Assembly (NCBI GenBank): GCA_001986395.2
Contig: MQVO02000002.1
Location: 1,240,001 to 1,304,000 of the forward strand
Reading direction: 5' to 3'
DNA length: 64,000 nt
DNA from: Irpex lacteus
Lineage: Eukaryota > Basidiomycota > Agaricomycetes > Polyporales > Irpicaceae
The translations under genes were made by a program, and so were the position numbers. A model generated the notes under the pieces. That model made no database searches. It was not told where the DNA came from and saw only the letters and a list, made by a program, of their open reading frames with translations. Every line of letters begins with the position of its first letter. Positions within the stretch are counted from its first letter, which is position 1. Positions 36,501 to 46,489 of this stretch are shown in pieces.

Positions 36501-36722
36501 GTTCGGTGTTGCGACGTGGTGGGTTTTTGAAGCTGCATGAGGTGGTGTTGCATATGGGGAACACGCGAGTGTGTTGTTCACGCTGGAGTAGATTAGCATC
36601 ATGTATCACGTCGGTAATTCTGTAATGGCATCTATCGGTTACGTTATTGTCTGCGTGTGCGTTCGTGGCGAAGTTTTCTGCTCTTGACCGTCGCCTTCCA
36701 TTCCCTCCGTCTGTCTACCTTT
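33557..36722. other. Gene-poor region at the left edge of the accessory island
   Basis: About 3.2 kb with no gene I can support. The longest open stretch is minus 35546-34962 (194 codons), which has no domain and a composition switching along its length, so it is probably chance or a decayed exon. The segment near 33600-33900 is probably the desaturase promoter. The segment 36000-36700 holds several C/T-rich runs and the promoter of the orphan gene at 36723. Confidence 0.4.
35534..35556. repeat. Short tandem repeat of CTTCAAG, about three units
   Basis: Three consecutive 7-base units with internal HindIII-type AAGCTT, followed by degenerate copies up to about 35574 (GAGCTTCAA). A simple microsatellite-like array in the gene-poor stretch. 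Confidence 0.7.
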
Positions 36723-39631
36723 ATGCAGCCGCCTCCCAAGGAAGAGAAGAAGAATGAAAAGTATGTATCATGAGTGGGTTGTGCGGTGGTATTGACTTTC
36801 GCGTTCGTCGCAGGTACGGTTTTGACTTCGACACGGTGGATAAAATCCATGTTTTTGGCGTGCCTACGGCAAGAACTCTCTATGTCTCTTCCCAAGCAGA
36901 ATTCCTCCCCGTTCCTCCTTCCACTCTAGACACGCTGCAGGGTGTACACACTGTCCATCGTCCTCGTTATGCCCATGATTCATTCTTTTACCTGGCATTA
37001 GCTCCCGTGCAGGTGGAGTTTGAAGGTCCTCTGTTCGATTGCTTGTCAGTGGCGAGCATCGTGTTCGAACAGGTGCAGGCAAGGCATCATTATCGGTATC
37101 AGCTTCCTACAGCTCGCCAGCAGCAATGGGCGGACTGTGAACGAATCGTTCTGGAGATTCAACGACGACTCGTTCTACGGATAGGCCCCACGTACTTGGA
37201 GATGACGGTTCCCCCTCGTCCCAGCTTCTATGGGTATACAAACACGTATGAGTCGCGCGGAGCGTTACGCGAACAATTGAAGCTGGCGTTGTCCGCATTT
37301 ACTGCACGCATGGCGTTGATATCCTATCTCGTACTGCGACTGGATTCCGTTGGCACAAATGCGTGGGAGTTGTTATGCGTGGGAGAGCATCCCCTGCCCC
37401 TTCCTATCTGCAACTGTCTTCGGATGAGTTGGCTGGGTGACTGGACAGTTCCTCGTGTCGGGGCATTTGTTGATATAGGTCGAGTGTTGAATACCTCGGC
37501 TGGTAGCCAATGGCACAAAGACATCCCCCTATTCCTCACCAAAGGGCAGTGCATTCCATTGTGGTTTGCGTATAGCGAGGCGTCGAACGGCCTGCGCTTA
37601 CCAACACCCCAGATTACGGAGTTCTTGTACAAGACATTCGCACCCCATCCACGCTGGTTCAAAGTTTTGCACACCGCTGCAAATGGCGTATACGAAGGGG
37701 AGACTGCGGACGTTCCACTCATCCGCAAGCCATACAACTATTGCTATTCCGTGGTCACTCTGAGGAAGGGCTGTTTCCCTGACCAGTTGGCTGTACTTCG
37801 ACGCAAGTCTATTGGCACACTGTTTTCTCTTCGTTTCAATGGTCCCAATTGTGTCTACTCCGCCCTTACCACCTTGCCTCCGTCTCACGCTTCTTTGAGC
37901 AACCGACGCTTCTCCTTCTGTCACCGTCAACTCCCTAATGAGAGTTTCGAGGAGTTCATGAAGAGGAAAGGCGACGATGCGGTTCAATTCATGAGATACG
38001 AGACCACCGAGGAGGCGGAGTTGAGGGCTCGACGAGAAGAGCAGAACAGGTCGCAGCCTGTTCCCACGGCTGTGCCCCCCACGGTCTACCTGTGGACTTT
38101 TCACAATGAGCTTGGAGGAGAGCTTCGTACTCGTGTGCCTCCAGGGGATGTCAAGGCTCTTTGGGAGAGTACTGCGAGCGCCGATCGCGCATATAATTCC
38201 TTTCGCGATGAGTACGACGTTCGCGTACGTCAATCAGCTGATGAGGACACCTTGGACCGGGGTACTGAGGCTGGGGAGACTGTTATACCGCAGAAACGTC
38301 CACGAGGCGAGTCTGTCGACTCTCTGTCGAATGCGTCGGGTGTAGAGTCGTCAACAACGGTGGAAACTGTGTCACCTCTTGTTCCATCTCAACCGTCGCA
38401 GTCGCTGGACGACATAGTTTTCTCTGTCCAAGGCGTGCACCCATTCTGCCTTCGATCTCTTACTACCACAGAAGGCCTCAGGTGTCGATACGGTCTTACG
38501 TGTCGTTCGCCTGCTCCAAGTAATGTCTATCAATCATCGTCGTCTGAATGTCCGCCCGAAGCTCTGAGAGCAGTGCGCATGCTTGGCTGGGTGGCAGGAC
38601 TTTCTTCGGGCGATATGGAGGACATATTCAAGATAATCTGTGGGGAATCCTCGGAGACGGGCGGTTGGTGCAAGGAGTCGCTGGAAGCCGTTCCACCAGT
38701 CCCCTTTCGTACTGTGGCGAGCGGGACACGTCAAGACGACATGCTATTTCAGTGGACATTGCAGGATAGCCCTCGGGACAACCTGCGTGTTGCCGTTACC
38801 TCTGCGGCAGTGGTGCAGTTTGCTCGTCGTTCTGGTTACATCAGCTCATCTACTACCTTAATCAGAGGCTTGTTATCTCAGGGGGCGAAGGTGCACATTT
38901 ACTGGCTGGGCAGGATAAGTCAGTCGTCCGACCACCATGTTTGTGCTAAGCTTGGCGATCGGCCCATTGGAGTTGGTGTTTTCCCACACGACACAAAGCT
39001 TACTCTGCAGGACTACATCGTGTACGAACGTACCCGTCACGACGTTCTCTATGGTCCAGTTGGCGTGGTTGCTCTCACAGAGGGTGGTTTGGCCTGGAGG
39101 CTCGCTCTAGCTTCTCGTGGCATCGAGTTACCGTTTCAAGACATTATACAATACTCGGAACAGGAAGACAGTCTGGAGGAGTTGGTCGTGGACGGGAAGC
39201 ATGCGGTGCGGAAACATTTAACGCAGGTACAGGAATATGTCATAGCAGGTGTTTATCGAATTCTTACCCGTGGGTCTTCCATTGTTTTGGATTTATGTTC
39301 TTCCACCTTATGTTTCGATTTTCCAGCACAGTCTAGGGGTGAGGGCAAGGCTAGTCGTAATCCAGACGGATCTATTGTTTCTTGGTGGCCTCTCCAAAGT
39401 ACATGGGTGAATTCGGCGATGAACATTGGGTGTTGGAGTCGCGCTGCGGAAGATTGGTTTCAGAGACGGTGGCAGGATGTGCACTCAGGCAAGGCAATAC
39501 CCATGTCTACTAGACAATGGACGAAGGCTCTTGAGCGTAGGAAGCCGGCCTTGGCGGGGTTTTTTGACAGTGACAAAGAAACAGCCAAGGGGCATGTTGG
39601 TTCCGCTACTGAGCTGTCGTTGGTGGTCTAG
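36723..39631 (+). CDS. Large orphan protein of an Agaricomycete multigene type, 951 aa
   Basis: A tiny first exon (36723-36760, MQPPPKEEKKNEK) joins by a 53-base intron (GTATGT...CGCAG, 36761-36813) to a single 2.8-kb exon beginning YGFDFDTVDKIHVFGVP. The ATG at 36770 lies inside that intron, so the longer-looking frame starting there is less likely. Middle residues (about 400-570) are charged and disordered (AELRARREEQNRSQ, VIPQKRPRGESVDS). The C-terminal half is folded and Trp-rich, with WRLALASRGIELPFQDIIQY and SWWPLQSTWVNSAMNIGCW. No catalytic motif is evident. From memory, proteins with a similar Trp-rich C-terminal block are numerous in Agaricomycete genomes and often sit near transposons. 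The function is unknown. Confidence 0.75.
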
Positions 39632-40226
39632 CTAATTCTGTACAAGTGAGGTTCATTCCGCCAGAATAGGGGTCGTCGGAGCTGACGCGCAGGAATTTCG
39701 ATCAGTGCGGATGTATCTAGACAGGGTCGGTTTATTTGAACGACAGTCAGGCAGTGATTTGTGTGGTCTATTTGAACAAAGCGCGCTGCTATTTTGACAG
39801 CAGCTTTTGTGAAGTGTAATGTGCGTCCTTTTTTGCGTGACATGGACCGTCGGTCGTGATGTTGTGCACAAATCGAGTCAAGGGCTGGACAAAGTACAAC
39901 ATTTCGTCCTGGTCTCGGGCATTCCGTTATTGTCCGACACAGCAGGTACCGTAGCCCGTTTACATATCTTCCGATCCGCTTATGGTCTATGGCCCAGTCC
40001 GTTGTCTATTTTTCACCGGTGAGCTATGCGCCGAACGTCGATTTTTGGGGATGGTAACGGAATCAGACCAAGGACCCGCGGTCGCCGGTATTGTTTGTCC
40101 ACCGTGAACGGCAGGTTATCTATACTTGCTCGGTTCAATTGCTATTCAGTAGTCGCAATATTTTGTACATATATAATCTTTTCATCTTGACATTACCCGT
40201 TTGCACGTTCACTGAGATCCAATAGC
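39632..40226. other. Intergenic region, no supported gene
   Basis: The 3' flank of the 951-aa orphan gene and the promoter of the next gene. An AT-rich stretch with TACATATATAATC lies near 40167, about 60 bases before the ATG at 40227, and could serve as a TATA element. Confidence 0.45.
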
Positions 40227-41572
40227 ATGTCTGGTACGTTGGCTCCTCCCGCGACATAACTACCCATTCACTAATCACCACTCTATCCTAGCTACTCCGG
40301 TAGATATTGTTGCGCTCTGTGTTGACCTCGTTGCGGAAGACATCGACACAGTGCTCGCGTGTAGTCTGGTCTCACGTGGTGTCCGCAGGACGTGTCTTCG
40401 CTATTTGTTTTGGACCGTGCGATACTATTCAAACGTCCAAAACCCGAAGACGCTTGATATGATCTGTGAGGAGTTTGCTCGCGCATCGCACATATCTCTC
40501 CATGTGCGCGAGTTCTTGGTGGCCCCGACGTTTCCAGAAGACTTCTGGGGTTGTACCAAACGCACTACGTTAACCCCATGCACGCTCGCTCGGTTGAATA
40601 CCGTCTTTCCGTGCCTCAGCGTACTGGTCTTGGACGGATTCACCTGGACGACGTGTAAAAAACGGCACCTTTGCTTTACAACACCTCTACTCCCTTCGCT
40701 AGACAGGCTGACAATCTCCCATGTTCGGTGTGTCGGCGGCATTGATATCCTACGCCTCGTGGGTTTCTTTGAACACATCGGTATCGTCAGCATCATGGAC
40801 AATCTTCCTCTGCTCGCAGGCATCAAACCGTCCTTGCCATCGCTTTCGCATCTTCGACCGGTTGATCTGGCTTTTGATCTCTCCTTGGACTCTTTCACCT
40901 CACGTAGTGGGGCGTCGATGGGTCAACGCGCGTTACGGTTCACAATGTGGGAAGTTGTGCAGACCACCCTTGCCCAGGCTGATCAACTGCGCCGGTTGCA
41001 TCTGGTGTGGAGTATCTCTCATGCGCAGCGAGGTCAGTGCCAGATCATGGCCCAGTTGTCTAAATTTAATCGTGGTTTCGATAGTACCCGCTCCTGATGC
41101 GGACTTTTCTGTCGACTTGGCGAAGTGCCCTTCCTTGCAAGTCCTCGCCCTTGGCGTATCTTCTGTTGCAACCGCGCGGTCAACCATAGGCCACATGGTA
41201 GCTACTATGGCTACTATGACTCACACCGTCCAAGAGATTCACATCATCGTCGACACTTTCATCGACCAGCGTTCTTCGGACTGTCTGTTGGATCCCGAGA
41301 TCGTCTGGCCAGTAGTCTGGCAAGAACTCGCTAGCCATCATCACGTACGGACTGTCGTTGTTCACTTTTCGAACATGCTTCACAGCGGGGCCCGCAAACT
41401 AGGCAAGACTCACCCTTGGGGTTATCTCAGTTCGTTTGTGTACCTCGCTAAGCAACAGTTGCGGCGCCATGGGTATGGGGGAGGTACGTTTGACAACCAT
41501 TACGCGATCCGGTTACATCTTAACTGTGGTATACACAGCGTTCAAGTTTCTCGTTTGTCACGGCACCCGTGA
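40227..41572 (+). CDS. F-box/LRR-like protein, 411 aa
   Basis: Three exons: 40227-40233 (only seven bases, MS plus one base), 40292-41032 and 41085-41572. The phases agree and give 1236 bases. The N-terminus (TPVDIVALCVDLVAEDIDTV then LACSLVSRGVRRTCLRYLFW) has the helix-loop and L.SCSLVSR pattern of F-box-like domains of Agaricomycetes. The remainder holds Leu-rich strands spaced like an LRR (FPCLSVLVLDGFTW, LPSLDRLTISHV, CPSLQVLALGVSS). Such proteins often act as substrate receptors of SCF ubiquitin ligases and form very large fungal families. The start is set by the spliced frame because no ATG occurs early in exon 2. Confidence 0.7.
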
Positions 41573-42119
41573 CTGCTATCGGTTGCATACTGGGGCATAG
41601 AGTACCGGGGCAGGCGTTGGGAGGCCAGCGATGTGGTCCTGGCTGTCAGTCGCGTGCTCGGATTGTCGAGGAATAGCCAGATTCACACGCGGAAGGGGCT
41701 TACGCAGATAATGTATAATGCCGTTTTTCACAATACCGTTATATTCACGAGCAGATTGTTATAATGGTATTTACCGTTCCACAGCACTGGAGTGTCACTG
41801 TCTTGTCGTTGTTGTGAAGCGGTAGATCGCTCGTACCATGCTACAACGAGATCTCGAAGCGGACACCGCACCTTGTCGCGTTCACAGATCTCCGCTGATA
41901 AAATATTGTTTTAATATAACGTGAAAGTTTCTCAACTATTGGAACGTACGATCATCTGAGGAACTTTACCTGTTATGGGAATGGCTGCCACGGCGGTGCA
42001 ATGTAATTTTGACTAAGTGGGCGGTTCAGAATAATCATTAAAGGCAAGAATGATTTACGATGGCATGCGTGGCAATTACAGTCATACGCTAAGCTACGCG
42101 CGGGATGTCACAAGACCGG
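41573..42119. other. AT-rich intergenic region
   Basis: Convergent 3' flanks. AT-rich patches (41715-41775 and 41895-41940). No gene is supported. Confidence 0.45.
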
Positions 42120-43138
42120 TCATCCGTGGACTTTCCACCTAACCAGTTTCAGAGCACCCATATCGACCGCAGCCTCGTTAAGGCGAATGTGGACGCACTC
42201 GCTGTCGGCAAATGTCCTCCATTGGTCCAAATTGGATGTCACGGCGGAGGGGACGGCTACACGCCCAGGCACCGCGGGACCTAGCACCTCCTGCGAGTCG
42301 AGGATGGCAAAGGAGGTTGCTTCCGGATCGGCGGGGTATTCATTCTCCGTGAGGAGACCCCGGTTCAAAAACGTAAGTTTCGGGTACCCAACCACAAGGA
42401 CGTTGTCGGCGATAGCGTTCATGAGGTGGGTGGAATAATACAGGGTGACGGGGAAAAGGGGCGATGATCGAACACTTTGGATGAGGCGAACACGGCCGAC
42501 GGAAGACTTCTTCAGCTCAATCTCAATCGCGGAGGCGAATGCCTCGGATCTCATCCCAGGAACTTGCGCCAACACACCCTTGATAGTGGCCCCCTCCTCT
42601 TTGAGTAGATATGCAAGTGTGTCAGAGAAAGTGTGGCGGCCAGATATGATGTCGAGATACGTATACTGCTCGCTATTCGTAGAATCGAGCAGGGAGGCCA
42701 CGAACTGACCGCTGAGCACCGAGTTCAGGCGAGGATGGGAGAGCTCCTTGAGGAAAATGAGAGGTTCGTCAAAATAGGGTGCCAGCAGTTGCGTGACACG
42801 TTCAACGACTTCTTCCCTGACTCGCACCGTCGCCGAAAGACTAGTGTTCTGAAATCGAGCGAGCGATTCGATGGTGGAGAACCCAAGTAGGGCGTTGAAG
42901 TCAGATTGCAGATTGCTACCCATGTCATGTGAGATAAGTTGAATCATCATAAGTCAAAGTAAGAAAGTACTTACTCCATGATGCGAGGGATGTTTGCGGT
43001 AGGTGCAGTTCGTGCGTGTTCAAGAGCATTAAGAATTCGGGTGACATAGGGGCAAGAACAACGCTCGGACCGAACTCTTTTTGGAAATATGCAGCAGTTG
43101 ACGGCGGACGTATGCACAGTAAGAGTTATGTCATCCAT
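42120..43138 (-). CDS. Orphan protein, 319 aa
   Basis: Two exons, 43138-42975 and 42915-42120, joined by a 59-base GTAAGT...GGTAG intron in phase 2 (960 coding bases). The start gives MDDITLTVHTSAVNCCIFPK, then RVRSERCSCPYVTRILNALE and PRIMDNLQSDFNALLGFSTI. A TATA-like box sits 32-42 bases upstream. The rest is helical (VREEVVERVTQLLAPYFDEP, ALKLVRWKVHG at the end), with an acidic-Leu pattern. I recognise no family. The frame is intact and codon use is regular, so it is probably expressed. It faces the INO1 pseudogene region and lies tail-to-tail with the F-box-like gene. Confidence 0.6.
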
Positions 43139-43170
43139 CCGTCCGCGGAAGGGAAAGACGGCGAGTGCTG

Positions 43171-43180
43171 TTTATATACT
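43171..43180 (-). promoter_or_regulatory. TATA-like box AGTATATAAA
   Basis: Read on the minus strand, about 32-42 bases upstream of the ATG at 43138. The position is close to the start codon, implying a very short leader. Confidence 0.4.
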
Positions 43181-43199
43181 AAGGCGGTTACGAGGTCAT

Positions 43200-43673
43200 C
43201 CAGACCCGTGCGTGCATGCGCAATCTACAGGCCCTGATCCGCATCCACCAAGAAAACACATCATTCTACCTCGCAGCGTAAGTTTCCTCCAGCCCCTCCA
43301 GTAGTACGTCATCGGCTATCACAAATCAAGTGTATACTCAGTCAGTCGCTTGCACAGGCCACGAATTCACCGTACGGCCGGTGCGCCTTCCGAGCCCCAG
43401 ATTACACCCCACCGAAATCCAAGCCGCTCTCTAAGGAGGCGTTCGCCAAGCTCATGAGCGAGGCGGATATTAATAGAGGCGTCTTTACATTTGCCAATAC
43501 CGAATCGAGTATCCGGAGTAGCTCAACGGGGTTTAGCACGTTATTATGGACTCATGTTGTTTGCAAGTCTATTCGCTGCACTCTATCGGTGCGACGTTTT
43601 TGCAGGCTTAGCGAGAGTATGCAACGATATCGGTGGAGGCTTTCACACAAACACTAGATTGTATCCCGTCTGA
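43200..43673 (+). other. Possible coding remnant
   Basis: A donor site (GTAAG at about 43280) and an acceptor (ACAG before 43357) join PPRKHIILPRS to ATNSPYGRCAFRAPDY and then KPLSKEAFAKLMSEADINRG, which has normal coding composition. A second frame continues with a hydrophobic stretch RYYGLMLFASLFAALYRC and ends about 43673. No intact start or single frame was found, so this may be a decayed membrane protein gene or chance. Confidence 0.25.
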
Positions 43674-43881
43674 TGAGAAGCAACACATACAATAGTTATC
43701 CAACACCATCCAAGTATCGCACGACAACATTTTGTCTAACTCGCGGACAAGCACCAACAACTTTATTCAAGATACCCAAGACGTTACATGAAGCATGACC
43801 AGTTGAGATCGTCCCAGAGATTGTATACGCTTCAAGAGAAAATTCGCAGAAACAAGCAACACACCAACTACCTCACCGCAC

Positions 43882-44758
43882 CTACCAGATACGAGTCTCA
43901 AGCAACAAGTCACTGCTTCCCTCAAGACCAATGCAAGCCTTCAAGAACGGCTCGAGCGTGTTCCGCTGCCTGTTGAGGCTGTTAACGGCGTCGGTGCCGG
44001 GATTAACGAGAGGAGCCTTGAGCATGTAGGACAGCAGAGACAGGACGGCGTAGAGGGGCTTGAAGTCGTCGGAGGCGGAGGCGTTGCGGTACTTGACGCG
44101 AGTGAGCAGCTCGGTGAGGATAGTCAAGTCAAGGATGAGAGGCGTGGCCAAGAGACAGCCGTGGAAGGGAATGGTTAGTCAGTACGAGTTTACAATCCTG
44201 ACGCGAAAGAGAAAGACATACCTCGCACTCGTTGAAGATGTTGATGGTAGAACGACCACCGCAGAAGATCTCCGAGTAGTACTGATCGATGGCACGCTTG
44301 GAGTCGCCGACGGCGGGAATATACTTGATGACGATGACGTGGTCAGGGTGTTCGCCCTTGGCCTCCTGGTGCCCTGGACCACATCAGCCGGAGCAGGCTT
44401 GTACAAGAGAGCATTGGCGGCGACCATGTCATCGACGACACTGCTCTTGCTGATCTCCTTGCTCTTGAACTGGCGTTCAACACCGAGGCGGACGGTGGAG
44501 GCGCGAAGCATGGACGCGATGTAGTTGGGCTGCTGAACGCCCTCCTTTGTGTGCCAGACAATGTTGTGACGGTTGGCAAGAACAACGGCGCGTGGTGCCG
44601 AGGGTGAACCTGAACGTAATGAACTCGCCCGAGTAAGAGGTGTTGTCCGACTGCACAACGATAGAGTGAGGACGGCGCGCAGCGGTAGAATGGGGCGGGA
44701 TGACCGATTCGAGTTCGGACTCGGGGGTGTTGAGGCCGGAGGAGTAAGAGGGAGCCAT
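43882..44758 (-). pseudogene. INO1: Inositol-3-phosphate synthase, internally deleted copy
   Basis: Three blocks of myo-inositol-1-phosphate synthase remain in order on the minus strand. The N-terminus from ATG 44758 is MAPSYSSGLNTPESELESVI. The part after the NAD motif is LANRHNIVWHTKEGVQQPNY plus RASTVRLG, and the C-terminal third runs from FKSKEISKSSVVDDMVAANA to SSDLLLETRIW. The Gly-rich NAD-binding motif and roughly 240 central residues are missing. Frame changes are needed near 44600 (after FITFRFTLG) and near 44370 (before the HPDHVIVIKY-like block). A functional enzyme makes inositol phosphate for phospholipids; this copy cannot. A separate intact INO1 is expected elsewhere in the genome. 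The remnant preserves an intron near 44225-44165. Confidence 0.88.
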
Positions 44759-44885
44759 TGCAGTTATAGTTTATTTTGAGGGGTCGATGAGTAGGTCAAT
44801 TAGAAAGCCCGTTCAAGAGATGCGGGTCGCGTCGTAAGGCGTTATATTGTGGACCGAGTTGTCAGAAGGGTGCGTATTAGTTATA

Positions 44886-45397
44886 CTACCAATGCATCTG
44901 GACCGAGAATCGTCGTCAGTGAGGGCAAGTTTCCAAATTACTTAGAGGTAAAGGTAACGTACCGGTGTCGAACTCGTTCTCTATCTCCATTTCTTCGGTC
45001 ACTAGCTCAACGATCACACTAGTATGTGGCCGCTTATTCACAAAGCCCGTGGAACTCACCTCGTCCCAGAATACCCAGAAAACTCCCGCAACCGTCTCTT
45101 CAAAGCCATACAACCTGCCCCTGTCACTCTACAAGTCGAGTGACCTTAGGCTCGCGGGATGTCGATCCGTCGTGGCGAGGCGATGGGAATGTCTAAGTGG
45201 AGCGTACGGGCTGGGCGACGACGAAGGACCGTGGATGACCAGAATTCAAACTATGAGGGCCAAAAATAGGACACAATTCGTGCAGGGAACGTACCAGCAA
45301 GCAGACTTCGGTCGCTGGGCGTGTCGAAATCCGGCGGCGAAGGTGCGGGAGAGGATGTAGTGGCTGAACTAGGGCGTCGTGGGGATGTAGAGCTCAT
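44886..45397 (-). pseudogene. Decayed gene next to the INO1 remnant
   Basis: Read on the minus strand from ATG 45397, a Ser/Pro/Thr-rich N-terminus MSSTSPRRPSSATTSSPAPS ends at a good GTACGT donor (45294). Downstream sequence contains GPSSSPSPYAPLRHSHRLAT, then an in-frame TAG (45131-45129), then SDRGRLYGFEETVAGVFWVF, a GTGAGT donor, and VIVELVTEEMEIENEFDT with a further donor. The pieces look like exons of one protein with a premature stop and a first junction that gives another stop. The family is not recognised. An alternative is a live gene whose introns I have misplaced. Confidence 0.35.
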
Positions 45398-46100
45398 GCT
45401 AGCTAAAGTAGGAATGAGTAGCATGTGCGTCGTGTGTGTATGAGCTGAGATAGCTGCTTACCAATCGATATGCACCGGTACTGCGGCGCCATCTGTCTGG
45501 AATAAACGTTGTAACCTCTGTCGGACAGAACATGTATAGATGGTGCCTTCCTCTCACTGTTGCGCTTTCGTCACTATTGGGCGGTGAAACCCAGCGCTCG
45601 GTTAATGCCGAATGGGTCGGAGTGATCAGCGCTTGCCCAGGTAACCAGGGCTTCACTCTGCCACGTACTTGTCTCTCTACGTCGACCACAGCAAGCTCGC
45701 CCGCAGTAACGGTGTAAGGTGCTTGAGCCAAGCGTTGATTCACAGTACGTCGATTGAAATGTTCAGTTGTTATTAATTAGCTCAATCACGAACAAGAACC
45801 CCACGTGGACTTGTCGCCCATCAACGACGCACACTCCGCGGACACGTATCGGAGTTAGAAGACAGAGAAGTCGTCGCAACATTCCATCCAACGTTCTTAC
45901 CTGATACGCAGGCCAAGTGGGAATTAGAGTTGAGAGAGCGATAGCTGAGTAGTTGGGAACAGTGGGAAGTACCGTGTGTTAGGTGCGTGACCTGCAATGT
46001 TCGCTGCGAACTCTACACGGTGCTGGTATTCGGCGCTGCGTGGGGTCCGTATGTTGTGCTTTGTTGTTTTTTGTGTGCCATTATTTTCACTTACTGTCTC
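45398..46100. other. Intergenic region, no supported gene
   Basis: Open frames on both strands around 45400-45740 are short and mutually antisense, with no domain. No feature beyond the start of the tandem repeat is seen. Confidence 0.4.
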
Positions 46101-46376
46101 GAATGTGACCTACTCTGCGAGACGGATGCGACGGCGACCTCGAGCATGACAGGCTGTATTCGAACAGTGATTTTTGTATGATATAGTATTCAGAATGTGA
46201 CCTACTCTGCGAGACGGATGCGACGGCGACCTCGAGCATGACAGGCTGTATTCGAACAGTGATTTTTGTATGATATAGTATTCAGAATGTGACCTACTCT
46301 GCGAGACGGATGCGACGGCGACCTCGAGCATGACAGGTTGTATTCGAACGGTGATTCTTGTACCATATAGTAATTT
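46101..46376. repeat. Three-copy 92-bp tandem repeat
   Basis: Units begin GAATGTGACCTACTCTGCGA at 46101, 46193 and 46285, an exact period of 92. Units 1 and 2 agree over their full length by eye; unit 3 diverges in its last 40 bases (for example CAGGTTGT for CAGGCTGT, and ACCATATAG for ATGATATAG). Each unit carries a GATATAGTATT-like AT element and a CGACGGCGACCTCGAG core. The array ends about 115 bases before the ATG of the dioxygenase gene. Confidence 0.93.
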
Positions 46377-46489
46377 CAATTTGACGCTTTGTTATCCTCT
46401 ACAAGAGTATTGTGCACGGCATATTGAGCAGCTGACTGAAAGTGTAAGACGCAATAACAGGTCATTTGTACATCACGCAGCAAAGTGCT

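Noticed and set aside
36770..36813. Start codon of the 951-aa gene at 36770
   Set aside because: It falls inside a canonical intron (GTATGT...CGCAG) whose removal gives a better N-terminus from ATG 36723.
42915..43047. Alternative start MSPEFLMLLNTHE for the 319-aa gene
   Set aside because: That frame does not join in phase with the second exon; the overlapping frame from ATG 43138 does.
46101..46376. CRISPR array
   Set aside because: Units are directly adjacent without unique spacers and the genome is eukaryotic; it is a minisatellite.
46466..46489. Upstream extension of the dioxygenase start
   Set aside because: The frame continues upstream but the first codon there is TTG; the first ATG is at 46490.
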